A stretch of DNA of 64,000 nt, taken from positions 49,315 through 113,314 of the forward strand of contig JAVBOO010000009.1 in NCBI GenBank assembly GCA_031550435.1, written 5' to 3'. The stretch is from JAVBOO01 sp031550435 (lineage in GTDB: Bacteria > Bacillota > Clostridia > Lachnospirales > WRAX01). A program made the position numbers and the translations under genes. This document shows, piece by piece, positions 1-10,000 of the stretch (the first letter of the stretch is position 1; every line of letters begins with the position of its first letter). A model generated the notes under the pieces. The model searched no databases, was not told the origin of the DNA, and worked only from the letters and a program-made list of their open reading frames with translations.

Positions 1-3000
1 GGCACATCGAGCTTGCGGCTCCCGTATCGCATATTTGGTATTTCAGAGGTATACCGAGCAGGATGGGCCTGATTTTGGCCGTTTCTCCGAGAAGCCTTGA
101 GAAAGTGCTCTATTTCGCTTGTTATATAGTACTTGATCCCGGTACTTCCGGCTTACAGTACAAACAGCTGTTGACCGAGAAAGAATTCCACGAAGCCGAG
201 GATAAATACGGCAAAAAGAGCTTCCGTGCCGGCATGGGTGCCGAAGCTGTTAAAGAACTGCTCGAGAGGATTAATCTCGAGAAAGAGGGCGAAGAGCTTA
301 AAGCCGCTCTAAAAGACGCTTCCGGACAGAAGCGCGTAAGAATAATCAAAAAGCTTGAGGTTATAGAGTCGTTCAGAGCATCGGGAAACAGACCGGAATG
401 GATGATACTTGACGCGATACCTGTAATCCCCCCGGATTTAAGGCCGATGGTACAGCTGGACGGCGGTCGTTTTGCTACATCCGATCTTAACGACTTGTAC
501 CGCAGAGTCATAAACAGAAACAACAGACTGAAAAGGCTGCTCGATCTCGATGCACCCGATATCATTGTCAGAAACGAGAAGAGAATGCTTCAGGAGGCCG
601 TTGACGCGCTTATAGACAACGGCAGAAGAGGCAGACCGGTTACCGGTGCAGGAAACCGCGCACTTAAGTCTCTTTCAGACCTGCTTAAAGGCAAGCAGGG
701 CCGTTTCAGGCAGAACCTGCTCGGAAAACGCGTAGACTATTCCGGACGTTCCGTTATAGTCGTCGGGCCGAATCTTAAGATTTACCAGTGCGGTCTGCCT
801 AAGGAAATGGCTATAGAATTATTTAAGCCGTTTGTTATGAAAAAACTTGTTCAAAGAGGAACGGCTCACAACATCAAATCGGCTAAGCGTATGGTTGAGA
901 GACTCGAATCGCAGGTTTGGGATGTGCTTGAGGAAGTTATCAAAGAGCATCCCGTAATGCTCAATCGTGCACCTACATTGCACAGACTCGGCATACAGGC
1001 GTTTGAGCCCGTTCTTGTCGAGGGAAGGGCATTAAAACTGCATCCGCTTGTTTGTACGGCGTATAACGCCGACTTTGACGGAGACCAGATGGCGGTTCAC
1101 GTTCCGCTTTCGGTCGAAGCTCAGGCAGAATGCCGCTTTCTCATGCTTGCTCCGAACAACCTTTTGAAGCCTTCGGACGGTGCGCCTGTTACGGTTCCTA
1201 CTCAGGATATGGTTTTGGGTATTTACTACCTGACGCTTGTAAAAGACGGCGAAAAAGGCGAGGGCAAGTATTTTTCGGACGAGAAGGAAGCGATACTCGC
1301 TTACGATAACTTCGAGATAACGTTGCACGCAAAAATCAGAGTAAGAAGAACAATCGAGGTTGATGGCGTTAAACATTCGCGCATAATTGAAACCACGGTC
1401 GGCAAAATATTCCTTAACGAAGGCATACCTCAGGATTTGGGCTTTGTTGACAGAAGTGTTTTTGAGAATAAGTTTAATTTCGAGATAGATTTTCTTACCG
1501 ACAAGAAAGCCCTCGGCAGAATTATTCATCGCTGTATCAACAAGCACGGAAACACAGATACCGCTGTTGTGCTTGATAAAATCAAGGATCTCGGTTTTAA
1601 ATATTCGACAAAGGGCGCGTTCACCGTTTCCGTATCGGACATGGTTATACCCGAATCCAAGAGCAGATATATCGAAGAGGCCGAAGAAATCGTCGAGAAC
1701 ATGACAAGAATGTTCCGCAGGGGTCTCATGACAGACGAAGAGCGCAAAGACAACGTTATTCAGGCCTGGACGGACGCTAACGAAAAAATTACGAACGACC
1801 TGATGAAGAACCTTGATAAATACAACAATATCTACATGATGTCTGATTCCGGCGCGAGAGGTTCCAAAAACCAGATAAAACAGCTTGCCGGTATGCGCGG
1901 ACTCGTTGCCAGCCCAACCGGCGGCGTTATCGAACTCCCGATCAAGTCAAACTATCGTGAAGGCCTTTCCGTGCTTGAGTATTTTATCTCGGCGCACGGA
2001 GCAAGAAAAGGTCTTGCCGATACGGCGCTCAGAACAGCAGACTCCGGTTATCTTACGAGGCGTCTTGTCGACGTATCGCAGGATATTATCATAAGAGAGT
2101 GGGATTGTTGCGAGGGTAAGGAAGAACAACACGGCATGTGGGTCTCCACATTTGTTGATAAAGGAATCGGCGATGACGGTATACAGGAGATTATCGAACC
2201 TTTGCAGGACAGAATCTCCGGCCGTTGGGCAATAGGCGAGGTTGTGCATCCCGAAACCGGCGAAGTTATCGTACCCGCCGACACGATGATTTCTCCTTCG
2301 GCTGCCGAATATATTGAGAAAGCCGGCGTTGAGAAGGTATTTATACGCACGATACTGACATGCCGCTCAAGAATCGGTATCTGCTCCAAGTGCTACGGAG
2401 CCAACATGGCATCGGGCAGGGTGGTTCGTATCGGAGAATCCGTCGGTATCATTGCAGCGCAGTCAATCGGCGAGCCGGGTACTCAGCTTACAATGAGAAC
2501 GTTCCATACGGGCGGTATTGCTTCAAACGAGGATATCACTCAGGGTCTTCCGCGTGTCGAGGAACTGTTTGAAGCCAGAAAACCCAAAGGTCTCGCAATC
2601 ATTGCTGAGAACGGCGGAACGGTTGTTGTTAACAATACAAAGAAAAAGCGCGAAGTTCTTATTACAGATGAGACAGGTGCCGTCAAAGACTATGTTATAC
2701 CTTACGGCTCCAGAATTCGTGTTTCGACCGGAGATATAGTCGAAGCGGGCGACGAGCTCACCGAAGGTTCGGTTTATCCGCATGACATACTTAAAATCAA
2801 GGGCATCAGAGGCGTTCAGGACTATATGCTTCAAGAGGTTCAGCGCGTTTACCGTTTGCAGGGCGTTGACATTAACGACAAACATATCGAGGTAATAGTT
2901 CGCCAGATGTTGAAGCGTGTTAAAGTAGAAGACAACGGCGACAGCGAATTGCTGCCGGCAAGCCTTGTGGATTGGCTCGAGTTTGAGGAGATAAACGAAA

Positions 3001-3293
3001 GATTGGTTGCCGAAGGTAAGCAGCCGGCTGTCGGGACAAGAGCGCTTCTGGGTATCACAAAAGCGTCTCTGGCGACAGATTCGTTCCTGTCTGCGGCTTC
3101 GTTCCAGGAAACAACGAGAGTACTGACCGAAGCTGCGATAAAGGGTAAGGAAGATCCGCTTATCGGGTTAAAAGAGAATGTTATTATCGGTAAGTTGATT
3201 CCTGCCGGAACAGGTATGCCTGTTTACAGAAAGATCGGTATAGAGTCTAGGCGTGAAAATGATACTGCCGCCGAAGTTTTGGCGGCCGAATAA
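1..3293 (+). CDS. rpoC: DNA-directed RNA polymerase subunit beta' (3' part)
   Basis: The reading frame is open from the first complete codon at position 3 and runs to TAA at 3291, so the gene begins before the window. The visible part covers the catalytic core. The invariant Mg-binding motif NADFDGDQ is encoded at 1065-1088. Also visible are the clamp and lid segment before it, a trigger-loop region (PGTQLTMRTFHTGG) and the second zinc-binding group (a Cys pair near 2107, then CRSRIGICSKC near 2361). The C-terminal tail ends in an Ala/Glu-rich stretch, as in other Firmicutes. The subunit forms the active centre of RNA polymerase with RpoB. rpoB is expected just upstream. A hairpin terminator follows at 3446, after a 110-bp repeat. 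Confidence 0.98.
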   Translation, partial: HIELAAPVSHIWYFRGIPSRMGLILAVSPRSLEKVLYFACYIVLDPGTSGLQYKQLLTEKEFHEAEDKYGKKSFRAGMGAEAVKELLERINLEKEGEELKAALKDASGQKRVRIIKKLEVIESFRASGNRPEWMILDAIPVIPPDLRPMVQLDGGRFATSDLNDLYRRVINRNNRLKRLLDLDAPDIIVRNEKRMLQEAVDALIDNGRRGRPVTGAGNRALKSLSDLLKGKQGRFRQNLLGKRVDYSGRSVIVVGPNLKIYQCGLPKEMAIELFKPFVMKKLVQRGTAHNIKSAKRMVERLESQVWDVLEEVIKEHPVMLNRAPTLHRLGIQAFEPVLVEGRALKLHPLVCTAYNADFDGDQMAVHVPLSVEAQAECRFLMLAPNNLLKPSDGAPVTVPTQDMVLGIYYLTLVKDGEKGEGKYFSDEKEAILAYDNFEITLHAKIRVRRTIEVDGVKHSRIIETTVGKIFLNEGIPQDLGFVDRSVFENKFNFEIDFLTDKKALGRIIHRCINKHGNTDTAVVLDKIKDLGFKYSTKGAFTVSVSDMVIPESKSRYIEEAEEIVENMTRMFRRGLMTDEERKDNVIQAWTDANEKITNDLMKNLDKYNNIYMMSDSGARGSKNQIKQLAGMRGLVASPTGGVIELPIKSNYREGLSVLEYFISAHGARKGLADTALRTADSGYLTRRLVDVSQDIIIREWDCCEGKEEQHGMWVSTFVDKGIGDDGIQEIIEPLQDRISGRWAIGEVVHPETGEVIVPADTMISPSAAEYIEKAGVEKVFIRTILTCRSRIGICSKCYGANMASGRVVRIGESVGIIAAQSIGEPGTQLTMRTFHTGGIASNEDITQGLPRVEELFEARKPKGLAIIAENGGTVVVNNTKKKREVLITDETGAVKDYVIPYGSRIRVSTGDIVEAGDELTEGSVYPHDILKIKGIRGVQDYMLQEVQRVYRLQGVDINDKHIEVIVRQMLKRVKVEDNGDSELLPASLVDWLEFEEINERLVAEGKQPAVGTRALLGITKASLATDSFLSAASFQETTRVLTEAAIKGKEDPLIGLKENVIIGKLIPAGTGMPVYRKIGIESRRENDTAAEVLAAE

Positions 3294-3325
3294 TAAGTCG
3301 TTTAAGATCTATTCAAGGGCGCAAT

Positions 3326-3435
3326 ATTGATCCCCGATTAAACCTTGCGGTTTATTCACCCCACTTTACCGGCCCTGCGGGCCTAAGGTGGATCTAGGCG
3401 ACAAGTTTAGCGAATTGTTTGAGTGTCGCCTCAAT
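3326..3435 (+). repeat. 110-bp interspersed repeat, family A, copy 1
   Basis: The first of three 110-bp copies (others at 23148 and 28398). It begins ATTGATCCCC and ends with a Cys-poor, non-coding stem GGCGAC...GTCGCC closed by TCAAT. Three successive stem-loops are visible: GATTAAACC/GGTTTATTC, a C-rich/G-rich stem around GGCCC-tgc-GGGCC, and AGGCGACAA...TGTCGCCT. It lies between the rpoC stop codon and the rpoC terminator, so it is probably transcribed at the end of the rpoBC message. Confidence 0.85.
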
Positions 3436-3445
3436 AGTATACGGT

Positions 3446-3488
3446 TACAGCCGTTTATGCCATTATAGGCTTAAACGGCTGTATTTTT
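3446..3488 (+). terminator. rho-independent terminator after rpoC
   Basis: TACAGCCGTTTA-GCC pairs with GGC-TTAAACGGCTGTA around a short AT loop. TTTTT follows directly at 3484-3488. Confidence 0.9.
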
Positions 3489-3613
3489 AAGGCGAGCGCA
3501 TCAAAGGCGGGGAGCCTGTGGCAATGCCCGCATTACTTGCATGTTTTTGCATTGCCTGCTAAGATATCCTGCAACGGCCGGGCTTGATTGCTGAACAGAG
3601 CTTCGGTTCGGGC

Positions 3614-3642
3614 TTGACGTTTTTTCGCGTCTGTGGTATCTT
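3614..3642 (+). promoter_or_regulatory. sigma-A type promoter of rnpB
   Basis: TTGACG at 3614-3619 and TATCTT at 3637-3642 are separated by 17 bp. The predicted start falls close to 3650, exactly where the RNase P RNA P1 helix begins. Confidence 0.75.
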
Positions 3643-3649
3643 ATTAATC

Positions 3650-4003
3650 GAGCAGACCGGACGGTCGCGTGCGCTTAGCCGCATGAGGAAAGTCCGGGCT
3701 TTGAAGGGCAGGGTGCCGGATAACGTCCGGCGGAGGCGACTTCAGGGACAGTGCAACAGAAATAAACCGCCGTTTTTAAAACGGTAAGGATGGAAAGGTG
3801 AGGTAAGAGCTCACCGGCGTCTTGGCGACAATACGCGCTATGTAAACCCCACCCGAAGCAAGGCCGAACAGAAGCACAGGCTCCGATTTCGGAAGCCTAA
3901 AGATTGCCCAATCCGCTTCAGGTAGTGCCGCTCGAGGTCGCCGGCAACGGCGATCCCAGATAGATGACCGTTCAAGACAGAACCCGGCTTACAGGTCTGC
4001 TCA
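3650..4003 (+). ncRNA. rnpB: RNase P RNA, bacterial type A
   Basis: The conserved core is readable: GAGGAAAGTCCGGGCT near 3684, GACAGTGCAACAGAAA near 3747, AGGTGAGGTAAGAGCTCACC near 3796, GTAAACCCCACCCGAAGCAAGG near 3842 (given here in part) and ACAGAACCCGGCTTACAGGTC near the 3' end. GAGCAGACC at the 5' end pairs with GGTCTGCTC at the 3' end to form P1. The length of about 354 nt and the stem after GGTGAGGTAAGAG fit the ancestral type A fold of clostridia, not the Bacillus type B. This is the catalytic RNA that removes 5' leaders from tRNA precursors. It has its own promoter and terminator. Confidence 0.96.
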
Positions 4004-4023
4004 CTATTATAAACATACATGTT

Positions 4024-4054
4024 AAACAGGCAGAAGATGCCTGTTTCATTTTTT
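4024..4054 (+). terminator. terminator after rnpB
   Basis: AAACAGGCA pairs with TGCCTGTTT around a loop of about five bases. CATTTTTT follows. Confidence 0.85.
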
Positions 4055-4079
4055 AACTGCACTCACGGTATAGAATATG

Positions 4080-4117
4080 CAAAAAAAAGGTATAGCGATT
4101 TTTCTGCTATACCTTTT
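4080..4117 (-). terminator. terminator after veg
   Basis: Read on the minus strand, AAAGGTATAGC pairs with GCTATACCTTT and is followed by a run of T. It sits just past the veg stop codon. The run of A on the other side may also let it act on the plus strand. Confidence 0.85.
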
Positions 4118-4131
4118 ATAAATCATAAATA

Positions 4132-4383
4132 TTAATTAGTTTGTTCGCACACAGTGATTTCGATTGCTTTGGTGAGTACGTCTGCGTAACTGTATGATAA
4201 CGTTCTTTTTGATTCGCCGCTGTCACAAAGAAGTATTGTAAAAATGCTGGGATAGGCCTTTTCGATTATGCCTCTGATTTTAGTGGATTTTTGCTTGCCC
4301 TTTCCCGCTTCCAGCCATACTGAGCTTCCGATACAGTTGGTAATGTCCTTCTTAATCAAAGAAACATCATTTCTAATGCTCAT
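4132..4383 (-). CDS. veg: Veg family protein
   Basis: This 83-residue protein matches the Veg family (former DUF1021): a positive, Gly/Lys-rich middle (GKGKQKSTKIRGIIEKAYPS) followed by the signature SYSYADVLT and an IEITV strand. In Bacillus subtilis Veg promotes biofilm gene expression, and the gene is famous for a very strong promoter. I start it at the ATG at 4383 because GAGGTG lies 6-8 bases upstream. A longer start at 4398 would put that ribosome site inside the gene. Two good promoters lie upstream and a terminator follows. The size is normal for the family. Confidence 0.92.
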   Translation of the reverse strand: MSIRNDVSLIKKDITNCIGSSVWLEAGKGKQKSTKIRGIIEKAYPSIFTILLCDSGESKRTLSYSYADVLTKAIEITVCEQTN

Positions 4384-4445
4384 TCCGACACCTCGCAAAA
4401 TTATTGCGGACTATACAACAAAGTATATAGTTACCCACATGTTAG

Positions 4446-4474
4446 AGTGTAACATTAATGGGAATGGAAGTCAA
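4446..4474 (-). promoter_or_regulatory. veg promoter P2 (gene-proximal)
   Basis: On the minus strand TTGACT (4469-4474) and TACACT (4446-4451) are 17 bp apart, about 60 bp before the veg start. Confidence 0.6.
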
Positions 4475-4485
4475 TAAAATTTGAG

Positions 4486-4515
4486 ATTATATCATAATGC
4501 GTTAACTTTTGTCAA
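4486..4515 (-). promoter_or_regulatory. veg promoter P1 (distal)
   Basis: On the minus strand a perfect TTGACA (4510-4515) and a perfect TATAAT (4486-4491) are 18 bp apart. With P2 this makes a tandem pair, in line with the strong expression known for veg in Bacillus. Confidence 0.8.
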
Positions 4516-4568
4516 CATAAATATTTTTTTGCACACAATTGCGCAAATATTTTGAATTTCAAAGGATT

Positions 4569-5549
4569 CTAGTGAATTTTGTACAAAATCAACAACATAT
4601 TATTAATATTTATAAGCTTTTTGACGGTTATGTTATTTAAAAACTTAATAACCCGTTCGCTTTGTTCTTCGCCGCAAAGCGAGCAGATTTCGGCGAGAGC
4701 TTTGTTCTCCTCAGAAACTGCGGCTGCCAGGCTTTCTTTCAGTTCTCCCGGGAGCCTTATTTCTGTTTGCTCGATTTCGGGGTCCTTTGTTTTCAGTATT
4801 TTATAAAAATCGCTTAAACGCCTAAAGTTTTCGTCGTATTCGTGCTTTACGCCGTTAAAAAATCCCGAATGCTCGCCTGCGATTGCGCTGAGCTTCGCGT
4901 AGTATTGTGCGCCGTTTCTTTCGTTTTGTATAACTTCCAGCAATCTGTTTTCGCTGTTAGTATAAACAGGCATTTCCGGTATTGTAAGCTCCCGTGCGGC
5001 AGACGGGACGGCGCCGGGCTGCATACGGGGAGACATTTGCACACTTGCCTCGGGTCTGTTGTCTCCGTGCGGCAGGGCAAGACTTTTCTGTACAGCCTCA
5101 AACATTTTTTCGTCAAGCGGCTCAAATGTGACGGACGGGTCCGTATAAGGCTCTTTTGCCGGTTGGGTTTGATTTCTTGCCGGGGTGCGATTGTTTGAGA
5201 TGAAGTTATTTTGGGGCTGATGTACACTGCCGGGGCTTTTGCCGAATCCTTGCTGAGACGGCGCTTGGCCGGGTTTGTTGTTACCGTTTCCGGAGAATTG
5301 TCCAAACGGTGAAAACTGGGCCCGATTAGGCTGCACGACCGCGTTTTGGTTTTGAGTATTGTTCGGCATGAAACCTTGACGGCTGCCTTGCGTGTTATTT
5401 CGGGGATATCTTTGATTAAAGCCCTGTCCGCCGTTTTGATTCGCAAAAGGACGGTTGAAGCCGTTTTGAGGAACGTTTGCGTAGTCCCGGCGGTTATAGT
5501 CCTGTCTTGAAAAGCCGAACGCGGGATTGGCGTTAAAAAAGCTGGCCAT
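4569..5549 (-). CDS. Gln/Asn/Gly-rich protein with a ferritin-like C-terminal region
   Basis: I do not recognise a named gene. Residues 1 to about 140 are low complexity, rich in Gln, Asn, Gly, Pro and Phe with repeats such as NGGQGFNQR and GSRQGFM, and look disordered. From about residue 200 the chain turns helical: ENRLLEVIQNERNGAQYYAKL, then KHEYDENFRRLSDFYKIL and a third acidic helix with CSLCGEEQSER. The helix spacing recalls the ferritin-like/rubrerythrin fold of short clostridial proteins, but the second E-x-x-H iron motif is not clear, so metal binding is doubtful. There is no signal peptide or membrane segment. The last 18 residues are Ile/Asn/Leu-rich and read from AT-rich DNA, so the true end may once have been earlier. 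It is monocistronic, between veg and an L,D-transpeptidase. Confidence 0.7.
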   Translation of the reverse strand: MASFFNANPAFGFSRQDYNRRDYANVPQNGFNRPFANQNGGQGFNQRYPRNNTQGSRQGFMPNNTQNQNAVVQPNRAQFSPFGQFSGNGNNKPGQAPSQQGFGKSPGSVHQPQNNFISNNRTPARNQTQPAKEPYTDPSVTFEPLDEKMFEAVQKSLALPHGDNRPEASVQMSPRMQPGAVPSAARELTIPEMPVYTNSENRLLEVIQNERNGAQYYAKLSAIAGEHSGFFNGVKHEYDENFRRLSDFYKILKTKDPEIEQTEIRLPGELKESLAAAVSEENKALAEICSLCGEEQSERVIKFLNNITVKKLININNMLLILYKIH

Positions 5550-5679
5550 GGCTGCCTCCGTATTAGCAATATATCCTATACTATTCTCTGCCGTCTTTTT
5601 AGTGCAAGTCTAAGCAATGCGAAAAGTACAAAGCGACCGGCAAGCCGGGGAATTGCGTTTACTTGTGCCGAAGTAATAG

Positions 5680-6540
5680 CTATATAACCAATACAGTCGT
5701 TCCGGCAGGTATCGTATTATAAAACCACTCCGCATCATCAAGACCGAGCCTTATACAGCCGCTTGAGCGCTTTTCGCCCAAAATGCCGTCCACAACTTTC
5801 TTACTTTTATCCATTGCGACGGAATGAAAGAGGTAGGAACCGTAAAAGCGTACCCAGTACTTTGCTCCGCCTTGCAGGCGCTCGGAATAAAACCATTCGC
5901 CCTTTGCACCTATAGTGAATTTGCCGCGTACTGTCGGAGATTCATTTTTGCCGGTTGAACAAACAAGGGTTTTTATATGCGACCATCCACTTTTTTCACC
6001 GCTGTAAATATATGTTCTCTGCCTGCCTATGTCAGTGATGATAAGGTATTTGGTTTTGCTTGAAATGGCGAGTGCGTTAGCGTATTCGTTTAAGTTTTCC
6101 TCGCTGAGAGTGGAAGTATCGACAGGGGCATCCGGCTCTATTTCGATAAATTCTGACTGTATCCAGCCTTTTCTGCTGCTGTCGGGTGTTTTAACCCTAT
6201 ACCACTCGGCTGAACTGTCCTGCAAAATCTCCACAGTCTCGCCCCGATTTAAAACAGCTATCCGCCCGGAAGTTTTGTCAGCGCTGACGTGCAAAACCGC
6301 ATTTGATTTAACCAATGCCTTAACGGGTGACGGCTTGATATAATCCAGTATTCGTTTCTGCTCAAGCGTGAAGATCTTGCCGTTTTGGTTAAATACGTCT
6401 GTGTCCCAGCTTTCGTCCAAATTATCGTCGCGGATAAGTATATCCGGGTTAAAAGTATCGGTATAGGCATTGCATTGATTTGTGAAAAGTATAGCCGTAA
6501 AAAACGCGGCGGCAATGTATTTAAGAGTGGTTTTTATCAT
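5680..6540 (-). CDS. secreted L,D-transpeptidase with SH3 domain (YkuD family)
   Basis: A 286-residue exported enzyme. Residues 1-25 form a signal peptide (TTLKYIAAAFFTAILF). A bacterial SH3-like domain spans about 70-125 (ending GWIQSEFIEIEP). The YkuD catalytic domain runs from about 150 to the end. The active-site signature is present: His239 in LFHSVAM and Cys262 in RSSGCIRL with the following Arg. Such enzymes cross-link peptidoglycan through L,D (3-3) bonds or attach proteins to it outside the membrane. The gene stands alone on the minus strand. AAAGGAT precedes the ATG. I see no strong promoter hexamers upstream. Confidence 0.93.
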   Translation of the reverse strand: MIKTTLKYIAAAFFTAILFTNQCNAYTDTFNPDILIRDDNLDESWDTDVFNQNGKIFTLEQKRILDYIKPSPVKALVKSNAVLHVSADKTSGRIAVLNRGETVEILQDSSAEWYRVKTPDSSRKGWIQSEFIEIEPDAPVDTSTLSEENLNEYANALAISSKTKYLIITDIGRQRTYIYSGEKSGWSHIKTLVCSTGKNESPTVRGKFTIGAKGEWFYSERLQGGAKYWVRFYGSYLFHSVAMDKSKKVVDGILGEKRSSGCIRLGLDDAEWFYNTIPAGTTVLVI

Positions 6541-7086
6541 ATAGGATATCCTTTAATCGATAAAGTTTGATGTTGCGATTCTTGAGAAATACCATTAATT
6601 CGGTGCTTACTCTAGTTTGCTCTTTTAGAAAAATTTTATGCCGTGAGAATGATTAAGCCGCGAATTAAGTCGGCAAAAGGAGTATAAGTGGTGATTAGAC
6701 CGCATGGTTTATCGGGGGATTAATAATTTCCGCGGCGGCACCGCATATAAAAGTATTGGTCAAAAATCACAAATTTTTTGGGGTTAAACAGTGCATTTTT
6801 TTTTGCGCGTAGGATTTTTCGTGCAAAATGAAACGACGTTTCGTATATTAATGAGTTTTGTTGGTTTAAAATATCATTTATGTGAAACTTGATGAAAAAA
6901 CAAATGGAAGCGGGCTTATTATAGCTCAAAACGACGGAAGCACCCAAAACAATCGTTAAATCAGTTTAACTTGATTGATTTTAGGGTTATGCTATAATGA
7001 TATTACATAAATTTCCATTTATGCGCGGCGGCATCGATGTATATTATGCATAGAAGCTGTGTTTTCAAACAAAAAGGAGAGAGGAT
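6541..7086. other. 546-bp divergent intergenic region
   Basis: This AT-rich stretch separates the minus-strand transpeptidase from the plus-strand serine hydrolase. I find no convincing gene in it. The only clear element is the promoter at 6971-6998. A weak minus-strand frame at 6720-6947 has no ribosome site and no recognisable product. Confidence 0.6.
6971..6998 (+). promoter_or_regulatory. promoter of the large serine hydrolase
   Basis: TTGATT (6971-6976) and a perfect TATAAT (6993-6998) are 16 bp apart, with TGC just before the -10 (extended -10 type). The start codon follows after a leader of about 80 nt with AAAGGAGAGAGG. Confidence 0.75.
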
Positions 7087-10000
7087 ATGAAGACCAAGAA
7101 GTTATTTGCAATATTGCTAACATTTGCAATGACCATGGGAGCGTTTTCGTTGCAGCAAGCAAAAGCTTCGTCAACCGTTACTGTAACGGTTCACTATCAC
7201 AATGACAACGGTAATTATGCCGAAACCGTAATCGATGTGTGGAATTTCTCTGATACGGCGGCTGAAGCCGGTACGGTGGCTATTGACGAGTACGGCTGGA
7301 AAAACACGTTTACCGTAAACGGAGTAAACGAAAAGGAATATGTTAAGTTCAGGATCACAAGCGACAGCGTTTTCCCGACAGACGTTCGCTATCTTGACCC
7401 TGCCGGGTCTTCCTCGATAGAAGTTTGGCTTATCGACGGAGACGCAAAGGCTTACGGGCAGCCTGTCAAAATCGACCCGCAATATACAACTGCCAAAGAC
7501 GGCGTGAGGTATGTAGCAGTTCAGGCAATACCCCTGTACTTTAACACAGGTAACGTAAACAACTATACAATTACATACGGGGCTTCTAACGGCTATTATA
7601 CACCGGGAACCGAATCCGGATCGGGCGTTGCCGCAAACCTCGGCGGAACGCCTCCTTCTCCGAAAGTAACCCTACTTCGCAACCTCAATCGTTTCCGCGC
7701 TAATCAGCAGGACGATTGGTGGGAGATTTGCCCGGCTTCGAAGAGCGTACTCGTAAACTATTCTACAACAACGCAAACGGCGGAAATGACGACAGGCTCA
7801 CATGCCGCGGCTAACAACGGTCTTGGTTTTAACCTCAGAGAAGGCGACGTTTATCCTCTTTTCCTCGGGCTTGATCTGATTCAGGAAGGGCCTGTTTCCG
7901 CAGAAGGAAAGACCTTCCTTTCGCTTAAGTCTATCAGAGGAATGACTCAAACTTTGGGCGGAATTATTGCCGGAGCCGATACCTATCTTCTTCCCAACAT
8001 GTTTGTCGGCTACGAAAAGGTGCTTGATTTTACAAGTAATCCGGAAGCTGTAGGCTTTTCTGGTGAAATGCTTAAGGCTTTCAAGCAGTTTATCGACCTT
8101 GAAGCTCAGTCAACGGACGGAATGCCTATTGCCTGCTCTATTACGCTTGACGGCAAAAAGGTATTCTCATACGCCGCGGGAACCGTGGCACAATTCAGAA
8201 CAACCCCCAACGGAAGCGGCGGCTACAACGCCGCGATCCCGATACCGGTTTCCGAACAGGTTCCGGTTACGGCGGATTCGTTGTTTGACCTGGCATCAAA
8301 CAGTAAAATGTACTCCGGTATCTATGCTATGGAGAGACTTGTATCCCAAGGCCTTCTTGACCTAGACAAAAAGCTCAACGAATATCCGGGCTGGGAAAAC
8401 TACAAGGACTCTTATATAGTTTATACCGGAAAAATGTCAGGCTCAAACTATGTAGGAAAGACCGGAAAAGACAATACAACAATCAGGCAGATACTCAGCC
8501 ATTATGCAGGGCTCGAGGCAGACCCCGAGTACCAGAACAGGATACAGGCGGGGGAGCTTTGGTACCATACCGACAATCCTTATGACAGAACAGAGATAAT
8601 CGACATGATTTGCAAGACACCGCTGAGATACAATGTCGGAACAACGTATAACTACAGCGACGTTGACTTTATGATAGTAGCTCTTCTGGCGGAAAGCATA
8701 ACAGGCGTGCCGTTTGACGTTTATATGGAGCAAATATACAAAGAGGAGCTCGGCGTTCAAAATACGGCGTTTAATCCTCTTCTCAAGGGTTACGACCAAG
8801 ATCAGCTCGTCGCGACATGCGAAATAAACGGAAACACCAGAGACGGAAACGTTATGTACGGCTTTATGGATGACGGTTACACTCCGGTTCCTGAAAGAAG
8901 CTATACAATTCAAGGTGAAGTTCACGATGAAAAGGCATATTACGCAATGGGCGGAATTTCCGGCCATGCGGGCCTGTTCTCGAGTGTGAACGATATGTCT
9001 GAGCTTATGCAGTTAGCGCTTAACTGCGGTAGCTATAACGGCTTCAACATGTTTGACAGGCAGACACACCAAATGTTTACGACTCCTTTCACTACAACGG
9101 CTACAGTCGGCTTGGGCTGGTGGATGAACAATACATCCGGCTCGATTATGTCATACTTCTCTTGGGGTCCAAGCATGCAGACTTACGGGCATCAGGGCTG
9201 GACAGGAACAATTTCCGTAATCGACCCGCTTAAGGGCATGTCTGTTACCTGCTTAACAAGTATGAAGCACGGCCCGACAATAAACGCTGCAAACACATTT
9301 ACGAACACACAGGCCAGAATCGGCGGAAACGGCGAATATTCGGGCCCCGGAAACCTTGTGCTTCAAAACTGCTATGCTCAGGGTTCAATGGACTTTATTG
9401 AACACGATACAGTATTATGGGGAGTAAGCTATAATCCCTTACCGGGCAGAGATCTCAAGGTCGAGCTGGTTTTGGACGGAAACTATGCAACCGGCACAAA
9501 GCCTGCAGGAGAGCCCGGTTATGTATTCGACGGCTGGTACAAAGACGAGGCTTTTACACAGCCTTGGAACTTTGATACTGACAAGGTAATGTGCGATGTA
9601 TCGCTTTACTCAAAATGGGTTGAAGCTGAAAACGTACCGGCTGAGCCAACCGAGACCACTTGGAAGGTCAGATTTGTCAGAACGGGTATAGCTACCCAGA
9701 TTGTAGCGGACGGCGATACGGCAACTCCGGTTGCCGACCCGGCCAGAGCAGGCTATAAATTCGGCGGCTGGTTCACAAACGCGGATTGCACGGCTGTTTG
9801 GGATTTCGCAACCCCTGTTACCTCAAATATCAATTTGTACGCAAAATGGACTGAGCTTCACACCATAACCTTCGATACAAACGGCGGCTCAATCGTAAGG
9901 CCTCTTCAGGTTGCAGACGGAGAATATGCCGCGGGAGCGCGCTACAGTCCTTCAAAGGTTTCGTCGATTTCTATACCGGATTCGCTTCCCTTCCTCGGTT

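Noticed and set aside
4847..5569. 240-codon minus-strand frame overlapping the Gln/Asn-rich gene
   Set aside because: It is the same strand but another frame of a low-complexity gene, with Thr/Ser-rich nonsense and no ribosome site. The frame ending at 4569 has the conserved helical part.
6720..6947. 75-codon minus-strand frame in the intergenic region
   Set aside because: It is AT-rich, without ribosome site, promoter or motif.
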